From contig DPQS01000050.1 in assembly GCA_003537755.1 (NCBI GenBank), positions 11,064 through 42,978 of the forward strand: a stretch of DNA of 31,915 bases, in the 5' to 3' direction. The position numbers were made by a program, and so were the translations under genes. The DNA comes from Clostridiales bacterium (GTDB lineage Bacteria > Bacillota > Clostridia > Christensenellales > CAG-314). Of the stretch, positions 5,738 through 12,380 are shown one piece after another. Below the pieces are notes generated by a model. That model was not told the DNA's origin, did not search any database, and was given only the letters and a program-made list of their open reading frames with translations. Numbering within the stretch: the stretch's first letter is position 1; each line of letters starts with the position of its first letter.

Positions 5738-8700
5738 CTATTTTTCCTTATTCCAAATAATGATTGTTGTGCCGTCCGTGTCGTAGTGCCAATAGTTGCC
5801 GTTGTAGACGGTGCCGTCGGCGGTCAAGCCAGGTTCCGCATCGCTGTAATAGTAGCGTGTTGCGGAAGTAAGATTAGTATTATAGCTTTCTATGCCGATT
5901 TGGGACCATTGTCCAGCCGTCCCTTTGTAAAAAACTTTCTTCAAGCCGCTGCAATTGTAGAACGCAGCCTCGCCAATGCTTGTGACACTGTTCGGGATTG
6001 TAATACTTGCCAATCCGGTGCAACCATAGAACGCAGCCACGCCAATGCTTGTAACGCTGCCGGGGATTGTAACGCTTGTCAAGCCGATGCAACCCTCGAA
6101 CGCATGATAACCAATACTTGTGACACCATTACCGATTGTGACGCTTGTCAATTTACTGCAATTGTAGAACGCATAGCCACCAATACTTGTGACATTGTTG
6201 CCGATTGTGATACTTGTCAAGCCGGTGCAACACGAGAACGCAGACGAGCCTATGCTTGTAACACTGTCGGGGATTGTGACGCTTGTCAAGCCACTGCAAT
6301 TTCCGAACGCATCGTAGTCAATTGACGTGACACCATTACCGATTGTGACGCTTGTTAAACCAGTGCAATCGTAGAACGCCCACCTGCCAATGTTTGTAAC
6401 ACCATTGCCGATTGTGACGTTTGTCAAGCCGCTGCAACCTCTGAACGCAGACTCACCAATGCTTGTAACACTGTCCGGAATTGTGACGCTTGTCAAGTCG
6501 CTGTAATGGTAGAACGCACCCCAACCAATGCTTGTGACACCTTCGGGAATCACCAAATCGCCCTCAATCTTCGTTCCGTCGATATACAATGTTTTGGTAG
6601 ATTTGCCATACTCCATCAAGCCGCCAAGACTACCTATATTGAGCCAGCCTGTCAAATCTCCATTGTAACGGATCTCTGTCAAGCCGCTGCAACCCTCGAA
6701 CGCAGTCGACGAACCTATGTTTGTGACACTGTTACCGATTGTGATGCTTGTCAAACCGGTGCAATACGAGAACGCACTGTAGCCAATGCTTGTGACGCCG
6801 TTTCCAATTGTGACGCTTGTCAAGCCGCTGCAACCTTGTAACGCCCAGTCGCCAATGCTTGTAACGCTGTTGGGGATTGTGATGCTTGTCAAGCCGCTGC
6901 AACCATTGAACGCAGACGAACCTATCGACGTGATGTTGTCAAACATCGTTACCGTTGAAATAGATGTACAACCACGAAAAGCATTTTCGTCTATGTACGT
7001 AATCGGCACACCTTGGTAATACTTGGGAATGACAAGATTACTAGCGGTACAGGTACCGATGCCTGTTATCTTGTATGCAGAACCGACCATTTCATACACA
7101 AGACCATCCGAACAAGTCAGTCCGCAAAGCGAGCAGATGTTGTCTACACCGATGTTATGTTGAACCTTTGCAACAGTGTGGTGTGTTGTTTCCAGCACTT
7201 TGTTACATTCTGTACAACGGACAACAATGTCATATGAGCCATCGTGTTGGCACGTCACTTCAACAACATTTTCCGTTACTTCTTCGCCCCTTACATGCGC
7301 CGTTGCTACCGTTGCTATTGTTTCGTAGCCGTAGTTGCCGCCGCAAACGGAGCATACCTTGTGACGAAGTCCTTCGTGCGTGCAGGTGGTTTGCTTGTCC
7401 ACCACCCAATCGGACGAGGTTTCGTGTTGCCAGCCTGCATACAAGGTGATGTCGCCATAGGAGCCTGTGGCAATTTCGGTCACTTTGTGTTGCAAAGTTT
7501 CGTCTGTGTACCAGCCTGTAAAGGTATGCCTGCCGCCGGGCGCAGTCAATGTGATACTGTCCGACTCGATTGTGTACTCGTCGGGGTTGTTGCCCTTGTT
7601 GGCACCGCCATTGATTACGTAGGTGATGTTGTATGTCCTGACAACCCACTTGGCGTAAAACGCCTTGTCACCGATGGAGCCTGCGGCAATTTGCGTAACC
7701 TTGTTGTCAAAAGTATCTTCCGTATACCATCCGTCGAAGTCGTAGCCGATTTTGGACGGAGTATACAGTGTGACGGTATCTTCGATTGTGTATTTGCCTT
7801 GTGTAATGTTGCCACTGTCGTTGGCTGCCATGCCACCCGCCTTGGGCATAGCGGCAGTGAGGTGCACTACTGCCGTAAAACTGCTGCTGTAACCGCATGC
7901 GCGCACGTAGTACAGTTGACCTGCCGTAACGTTGTACGTGATGGAGAAGTTGTTGCCTTCGCCGCTGTCGTCGTCGGTTTTGAGTTGAGACTTGGACGCA
8001 CTTAACAAGTAGCCGTAGGTATCGTTGCTACCGGTGGTGTACACTGTAATGCTGCCACTGACAAGCGGAACAAATGCCAGGTAGTCGCTTGTGCTTGCCG
8101 AACTTGACTTGGACTTGAGTGCAACCGATATGCCGCCATTGTAGGGTAGAATCGTATTTGTGCAAGCAATCCATTTGGCGTAGAGTGTGACGTCGGACTT
8201 GACCTCCGCGGCAAAGTCGAACGGATTGCCGTTGCAGTTGGCTGTTGTGTACCAACCTGCAAACAAGTATCCGCTACGTGTGGGGATTGCGGGATAAGCC
8301 AAACCGACACCGCCGCCGATTGTTTGAGCAGGGACTTCCCCGTCGGCACCGCTGAGATTGAAACCGACAGTGTACTGCGGCGCGGCACCGTTGTAGGAAA
8401 TGTTGTACGCCACTGCTTGCCATCTTGCAAACAACAAAACGTCGCCATTGTGTTTACCCTTGGGAAGTTCGGTAAATTGCTGACCTCCGTCGGATTGGTC
8501 GAACCAACCGACAAATGCGTAACCTACCTTTGTAGGCTCGACAAAGATGATATCGTCCGTTTCTACCGTGTAGGTTGACGGGTTGGACGGGTCGTTTGTG
8601 CCACCGTCAAGCACATAGATAATGTTGTAAACCGTAGGCGTCCACTTGGCGTAGACAAACTTGTTGCCAAAGGAACCTGTCGGCAATGACGTAACTTTGT

Positions 8701-10765
8701 TGACGAAGTCGGACTCGAGGTACCAACCCCTGAAATCGTACGCATACATAGACGGCTCTTCAAACACAATCTCGTCGCTGATTACTGTAAACTCCACGTC
8801 AAGTGTGGTGTTTTCATCGTCGTTAAAAACATATGTAAGCGTGTAAGTATCTAGTTGCCACTGCGCCGTAAAGCTTGTGGATTGCGGATACTGCCACAAG
8901 GTGGAGTTGAACACGTAGCCGTCCTCGTCCGCCCAGCCGACAAATGTGTAGCCGTCACGTTCGGGCGCAACAGGGGCAAACTCGGTGTCGTACGTTACGT
9001 TTTGCGTTTGGTTGTCGATTGGTTTGCCACCGTTGACGTCAAACGTTGCCGTGTACACGTTGGGTGTAAACACAGCCACAAACTGCACGTTGTTGTCCAG
9101 GCGATAGGGGAAAGTTGCCGTTTGTGTGCCTGCAGGCAGTGACGGAATAGTGATGCCGCCTATGCTGATGCTGTCGGTAAGCACATTGGCATACCAACCC
9201 TCGAAGGTGTAGCCGACCTTGGTGGGGGCTTCGGGCGCGGAAAGATAGGTTTGCTCCTCTACGGTGGTTTCCGCGCGGTACACTTTGCCGTCGGAGTAGT
9301 AACTGTATGTGCGGTGTCCCAGACGATAGATGTCCAGGTAGTACACCACGTTGTACTCCTCGCCGTACCACACGGTGATGTAGGCAATGTTGTGCCCTTC
9401 TACAAGGGACATGTTTTTGGTTTTGATTATTTGTTCGCCCTCGATGTCGCGCGACAACGTCCATGTGCAACCGTCGCTTACCTGCACGGTGCTGGACAAC
9501 GTGACAGAATTGCGACCGGACGAAACGGTTTGGATAAGCGCGGGGTAGTCGTAATTGTCGTAGTCAAAAGTGAATCCGTCGGCGGCTTCGATGCGGTATT
9601 TGAGAAATTTGGCATACAGCACGATATTTCCGCTGGAACCGGAGTTGATCACCGACACGCGATCCTTTGTTTCAAACGACGGCGATGTGTACCACCCCTG
9701 GAAGGTAAGTCCCAGCGAACTTTGCGGAGCATACAGCGTGATTGTGCCCGACTCGTAAGTGTATGTGAACGGATTGCGCGGATTGTTTTTGACGCCGTCG
9801 TCCATCACGTATGTAATAGTGTAGGTTTGTGTTGTATACAGTATGGATATGGACACGTCGTCGACTATCGGCAAACCGTCGTACATCCATGCGCCGTCGT
9901 AACCCTTTTTGGATGGAATCTGCGGAATCAGTTTGGCAGGGATAGTCTCTCCGTGTTTGACCGCCACCGACACATTGTTGGTAGGCAAATCGTCGAAACA
10001 GAACGTGACCTCGTGATACTTGCCGTCTTTGTTGATGTGTACGGCAGAAGTCAGCACGACGTCGGTTTTGTACGGAGTGCCGCTTTTGTCGACAAATATG
10101 GCAAATACGGGGTAGTCGCCTGCGGCAAGGTAGCCCTTTGTGATGTCGTACTCCACCGCTTGTCCCTGCGACATTGTGTAGTACCACAACCTTATGACGT
10201 CGGGCAACGCGTCTGTACCCGTGGGCGCAAGCGAGTGCAACTGACCGTCGTAGGAATGCGTAGCTTCCGGCAAGGAAACTTCTATATTTTCTTGGGAGAT
10301 AAGCTCACCGCAAACAGTACAACGAATAGTCTTTTGGACTACCGCAGAGTATGTGTTGGCACCGGGCAAAAAGTCGTAGACCGGGGCTCCGGGTATATGT
10401 TGCAACTCGGTGCCGTCATCGTGGACAAATGTTTCGGTGCCTTTTGCACCGCATTTGCACGAGTAAAAATATGTGGGGTGAGCCAAACATGTTGCCGGCG
10501 TTGCCAGATATGCGTCGGACACAACCTGTTGGTCAAAGGTGTGCGGCAACATCTCGCCGTAGTCGAAGGTGTCGGCTCCCTTTTCGCCACACTCGCACGA
10601 GTAGTAGTACTTGGCTTTTTGAGTGCACGTAGCATCGGACACTTTGTAGACGTCCGTAGCAACTTGCAGCGTGTAGGCATGCGTGTGTATGTTACAACCG
10701 ACAGCTGCAATGGCAAAGCAAACAATGCACAGCACACATAATGTAACTAATGCAAATTTTTTCAT
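5738..10765 (-). CDS. Giant surface lipoprotein with InlB-type and BspA-type LRR repeats
   Basis: A 1675-residue exported protein. A lipoprotein signal ends AIAAVGC with lipid Cys24, so it should be anchored to the outer face of the membrane. After it come Cys-rich modules with CxCG or CxxC pairs (about 35-155), an MBG-like region (about 155-245), then about ten InlB/Listeria-Bacteroides-type repeats with the GYxFxGWY...LYAKW signature (about 245-1115), a second Cys-rich stretch with CxxC pairs (about 1120-1230), about 14 BspA-type leucine-rich repeats of 23 residues (about 1240-1615) and a short C-terminal domain. Such proteins bind host or bacterial surfaces or glycans; no catalytic domain is visible. 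The SD AGAGGG precedes the ATG. It is the only large gene of its transcript, read from the promoter at 11049-11077. Confidence 0.9.
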   Translation of the reverse strand: MKKFALVTLCVLCIVCFAIAAVGCNIHTHAYTLQVATDVYKVSDATCTQKAKYYYSCECGEKGADTFDYGEMLPHTFDQQVVSDAYLATPATCLAHPTYFYSCKCGAKGTETFVHDDGTELQHIPGAPVYDFLPGANTYSAVVQKTIRCTVCGELISQENIEVSLPEATHSYDGQLHSLAPTGTDALPDVIRLWYYTMSQGQAVEYDITKGYLAAGDYPVFAIFVDKSGTPYKTDVVLTSAVHINKDGKYHEVTFCFDDLPTNNVSVAVKHGETIPAKLIPQIPSKKGYDGAWMYDGLPIVDDVSISILYTTQTYTITYVMDDGVKNNPRNPFTYTYESGTITLYAPQSSLGLTFQGWYTSPSFETKDRVSVINSGSSGNIVLYAKFLKYRIEAADGFTFDYDNYDYPALIQTVSSGRNSVTLSSTVQVSDGCTWTLSRDIEGEQIIKTKNMSLVEGHNIAYITVWYGEEYNVVYYLDIYRLGHRTYSYYSDGKVYRAETTVEEQTYLSAPEAPTKVGYTFEGWYANVLTDSISIGGITIPSLPAGTQTATFPYRLDNNVQFVAVFTPNVYTATFDVNGGKPIDNQTQNVTYDTEFAPVAPERDGYTFVGWADEDGYVFNSTLWQYPQSTSFTAQWQLDTYTLTYVFNDDENTTLDVEFTVISDEIVFEEPSMYAYDFRGWYLESDFVNKVTSLPTGSFGNKFVYAKWTPTVYNIIYVLDGGTNDPSNPSTYTVETDDIIFVEPTKVGYAFVGWFDQSDGGQQFTELPKGKHNGDVLLFARWQAVAYNISYNGAAPQYTVGFNLSGADGEVPAQTIGGGVGLAYPAIPTRSGYLFAGWYTTANCNGNPFDFAAEVKSDVTLYAKWIACTNTILPYNGGISVALKSKSSSASTSDYLAFVPLVSGSITVYTTGSNDTYGYLLSASKSQLKTDDDSGEGNNFSITYNVTAGQLYYVRACGYSSSFTAVVHLTAAMPKAGGMAANDSGNITQGKYTIEDTVTLYTPSKIGYDFDGWYTEDTFDNKVTQIAAGSIGDKAFYAKWVVRTYNITYVINGGANKGNNPDEYTIESDSITLTAPGGRHTFTGWYTDETLQHKVTEIATGSYGDITLYAGWQHETSSDWVVDKQTTCTHEGLRHKVCSVCGGNYGYETIATVATAHVRGEEVTENVVEVTCQHDGSYDIVVRCTECNKVLETTHHTVAKVQHNIGVDNICSLCGLTCSDGLVYEMVGSAYKITGIGTCTASNLVIPKYYQGVPITYIDENAFRGCTSISTVTMFDNITSIGSSAFNGCSGLTSITIPNSVTSIGDWALQGCSGLTSVTIGNGVTSIGYSAFSYCTGLTSITIGNSVTNIGSSTAFEGCSGLTEIRYNGDLTGWLNIGSLGGLMEYGKSTKTLYIDGTKIEGDLVIPEGVTSIGWGAFYHYSDLTSVTIPDSVTSIGESAFRGCSGLTNVTIGNGVTNIGRWAFYDCTGLTSVTIGNGVTSIDYDAFGNCSGLTSVTIPDSVTSIGSSAFSCCTGLTSITIGNNVTSIGGYAFYNCSKLTSVTIGNGVTSIGYHAFEGCIGLTSVTIPGSVTSIGVAAFYGCTGLASITIPNSVTSIGEAAFYNCSGLKKVFYKGTAGQWSQIGIESYNTNLTSATRYYYSDAEPGLTADGTVYNGNYWHYDTDGTTIIIWNKEK
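5929..6985 (-). repeat. 69-bp tandem repeats encoding BspA-type LRRs
   Basis: About 14 units of 69 bp, each encoding a 23-residue unit of the form TSVTIGNGVTSIGYSAFxxC followed by a short hydrophobic end. The units are highly similar in DNA, and one place (about 6545-6690) is interrupted by a degenerate unit with the LYIDGTKIEGDLVIPEG insert. DNA this uniform is prone to unit gain or loss. Confidence 0.9.
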
Positions 10766-10857
10766 AATTAAAAACCCTCTTTTTTGTATTTTTCAATGCA
10801 AAATGTTTGAATTTGCGCCTTTTGGGCGTGAAAAAAGCCGACGCAGGCAAGGACGGA

Positions 10858-10908
10858 CTACTCCGACTTTGCTACGACGGCAAAAATTGTCAAAAATGCT
10901 TCTGTCAT
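10858..10908 (-). CDS. 16-residue leader ORF upstream of the giant lipoprotein
   Basis: A short frame MTEAFLTIFAVVAKSE begins with ATG 6 nt after a very strong SD (GAGGAGGAG), better than the SD of the lipoprotein gene itself. It lies in the 5' leader of that gene, 92 nt before its start and about 135 nt after the predicted transcription start. The peptide is hydrophobic in the middle with charged ends. It could be a regulatory leader peptide or a tiny membrane peptide; no family is recognised. Confidence 0.5.
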   Translation of the reverse strand: MTEAFLTIFAVVAKSE

Positions 10909-10974
10909 GTTTGCTCCTCCTCAAGATAAACACAAATTAGCGAATTCTTTTATTCTGCTATGATGTGCGGCAAG

Positions 10975-11001
10975 GTGGCAACAACGGCGCACCGCTACCA
11001 C
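10975..11001 (-). promoter_or_regulatory. Hairpin in the lipoprotein mRNA leader
   Basis: In the leader RNA, GTGGT-AGCGG and CCGTT-GTT-GCCAC pair around a TGCG loop with a small bulge. It lies between the promoter and the leader ORF. No known riboswitch was recognised in the leader. Confidence 0.4.
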
Positions 11002-11048
11002 AGCGCAAACATAATGAATCCCTCAAAACATTTGTTCACATTACATAT

Positions 11049-11077
11049 ATTATAAAACGTATTTTAGGCAAAGTCAA
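11049..11077 (-). promoter_or_regulatory. Promoter of the leader ORF / giant lipoprotein unit
   Basis: On the minus strand TTGACT (11072-11077) is exactly 17 nt from a perfect TATAAT (11049-11054). Confidence 0.85.
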
Positions 11078-11130
11078 TTATATTGCCGCATTTTGACATA
11101 ATGATGTTGCGAAAACAATTCAATCCCTTC

Positions 11131-11281
11131 GGTAGAAGCAAGTGGACTCGCGCAAGGAGCGTCAGCGACGCCCCTCAGCGTATTCGCCTTGCAAATCGCG
11201 TTCTCACCGACCCCCACCTTATTTGCCGAAAGACACGGCAATGTTGCACGGTGGTGCTCTAACCTGCTGAGCAATGCTTCT
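11131..11281 (-). other. tRNA-shaped element with two internal insertions
   Basis: On the minus strand a perfect 7-bp acceptor-like stem (AGAAGCA at 11275-11281, TGCTTCT at 11134-11140) is followed at its 3' end by ACCG. Inside, in tRNA order, are TT, a D-arm GCTCAGCAGGTTAGAGC, a 26-A-like base, and a 5-bp CCACC/GGTGG anticodon-type stem. The anticodon loop holds 31 nt instead of 7, including a TTGCCG/CGGCAA hairpin. The T-arm (GGTG...CGAGTCCACT) is split by about 54 nt that contain GCAAGG/CCTTGC. Removing both gives something close to a tRNA-Gly. It may be a decayed tRNA, a tRNA-derived repeat or a novel tRNA-like RNA. Confidence 0.4.
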
Positions 11282-11820
11282 ATATTAAACTGACTTCGGC
11301 ATAGGGCAAGTTTCTTTTACTTTGACACCACCCCGGAATACCTATCTAAATACTCGAAGTCAACTTGGTGGCACGGACGCAAACACCGTCGAACCACAAT
11401 AGTTTTTAGTTACTATTTTTCAATAAATCGAACTTTATTTTAGTTACAATTTCACGCTTCTACGATCGTCTATAATTAGTTTTTCAGTGCGGTAATCGGC
11501 ACAATTTCCAAAATCCAATCGGCAATATTTTAACTTTCCAATCGGCACGATTTTGCAATTTCGTTCGGTATTTTTCTAAAACTTATCGCAAACGCAATGA
11601 GATTTTTTATTTCGATTTTAGAAAACTGGCAATGAATAACGATAATACCCTTTTTATGCAGAGGCAAATTCTTCACAAACTTTATTTACATATAAATAAT
11701 CAAATTTTTGCCACTCAATTATATTGATGCCGTCGATTTTCTAAAAACCGACGGCATCAATCACAGCACACTCTTTTGGCAATACACTATTGCCTATTCA
11801 ATATAGGCTATTACATCATC
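11282..11820. other. AT-rich intergenic DNA without recognised gene
   Basis: No coding frame with an SD is seen. There are three loose repeats of the form AATCGGCA (about 11484-11550) and a perfect 12-bp inverted repeat (TTGATGCCGTCG at 11724-11735, complement at 11749-11760) with no T-run on either side. Confidence 0.4.
11724..11760. repeat. Perfect 12-bp inverted repeat
   Basis: TTGATGCCGTCG and its exact complement surround a 13-nt AT-rich loop. There is no adjoining T-run, so it is not a standard terminator; it could be a protein-binding site or an RNA hairpin. Confidence 0.6.
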
Positions 11821-12030
11821 TTAGAAAGGTATATCGTCATATTCTTCTTGCTTTTTTGTATCATTCTTTGACTTACATACTTCTATTTCTTTAGATAGCT
11901 CGCAATAAATTGCCGAACTCTCCCACCGTTCTTCTCTATCATTCCAACGTTGACGATACTTTTCAATAATATCAATGGTAAAGAAAAGTACTAAAACGAA
12001 ATGCCTACGGATTGCAAAACTTTGAACGAT
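11821..12030 (-). pseudogene. Gene fragment ending in an SSB-like DDIPF tail
   Basis: An open frame of 69 codons with no ATG, GTG or TTG start bearing an SD. It reads a hydrophobic stretch (HFVLVLFFTI), then a charged helix-like part with EKYRQRWNDREERWE, and ends KQEEYDDIPF before TAA. The acidic tip DDIPF is the known C-terminal interaction tail of bacterial single-stranded-DNA-binding proteins, but no OB fold precedes it. It is best read as the 3' remnant of a gene, perhaps from a phage or plasmid, or as a very small protein that mimics the SSB tail. Confidence 0.4.
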
Positions 12031-12063
12031 TTAGAAAAAGAATCTTATTGAGTTGTTAGAAAA

Positions 12064-12106
12064 AGAAAAAAAAGCCATCGGTTCGAGGCACCTCGAACCG
12101 ATGGCA
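12064..12106 (-). terminator. Strong minus-strand terminator
   Basis: A 14-15-bp perfect stem (GCCATCGGTTCGAGG and complement) with a minimal loop is followed on the minus strand by a run of eight T and further T-rich sequence. No intact gene precedes it on that strand; a possible RNA from the promoter at 12254-12282 would end here. Confidence 0.85.
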
Positions 12107-12187
12107 AAAGGCAAATATACAACTAATATTACAATGCGGGAATCTTCTTGTACCCCAACATTTGACATAGAGCCAGTTAATTTTTGC

Positions 12188-12216
12188 TTGCCAATAATAT
12201 TTCATTGTGGTATACT
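12188..12216 (+). promoter_or_regulatory. Plus-strand promoter of a short transcript
   Basis: TTGCCA (12188-12193) and TATACT (12211-12216) are separated by 17 nt. A transcript starting near 12223 would meet the terminator at 12272-12312 after about 90 nt. Confidence 0.55.
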
Positions 12217-12253
12217 GAACCTGCTTTAAGGTGTGGATTTTGTTGCAGAAATA

Positions 12254-12282
12254 TTATACCATAAAAGTAGAGAACACTCAAC
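12254..12282 (-). promoter_or_regulatory. Minus-strand promoter facing the plus-strand promoter
   Basis: TTGAGT (12277-12282) and a perfect TATAAT (12254-12259), spacing 17 nt. The -35 lies inside the plus-strand terminator stem. Confidence 0.55.
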
Positions 12283-12312
12283 CGTTTGCACGTCCGAGTG
12301 TTCTTTTTTTTG
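12272..12312 (+). terminator. Plus-strand terminator
   Basis: AGAACACTC and GAGTGTTCT form a 9-bp stem around 16 nt, followed by an uninterrupted run of T. Confidence 0.8.
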
Positions 12313-12380
12313 TAGCAGATGTCGCTCACTTAATGCGACAGCCCCGCGTTTGGCAACTCGTTTGACGTTGCCGCCCTACA

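Larger units (their letters stand above)
12064..12247 (-). ncRNA. Candidate RNA between facing promoters (minus strand), copy B of the terminator-linked segment
   Basis: A transcript from the minus promoter (predicted start about 12247) to the terminator at 12064-12106 would be about 180 nt. Its 3' two-thirds resembles 4845-4940. It contains an ATG frame of 49 codons without SD that runs into the terminator, so translation is doubtful. Existence of the RNA is inferred only from promoter, terminator and the second copy. Confidence 0.35.
12223..12312 (+). ncRNA. Candidate 90-nt RNA (plus strand)
   Basis: The promoter at 12188-12216 and an intrinsic terminator define a short transcript whose 5' end would overlap about 25 nt of the 5' end of the opposite-strand RNA. 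A GTG frame (from 12233) with a poor SD runs through the terminator and is not believed. No known RNA family was recognised. Confidence 0.35.

Noticed and set aside
5929..6985. Regularly spaced near-identical repeats that could be taken for a CRISPR array
   Set aside because: The unit is 69 bp without repeat/spacer structure, stays in one reading frame and encodes 23-residue LRRs of the BspA type.
9251..10741. A 496-codon open frame on the plus strand
   Set aside because: It is the antisense of the lipoprotein repeats, has no SD and a composition unlike a protein (Cys/His/Val/Arg-rich); the minus frame has signal peptide and known domains.
11074..11274. A 66-codon minus-strand frame
   Set aside because: It coincides with the tRNA-shaped element; stem pairing explains the sequence better than coding, and no SD is present.
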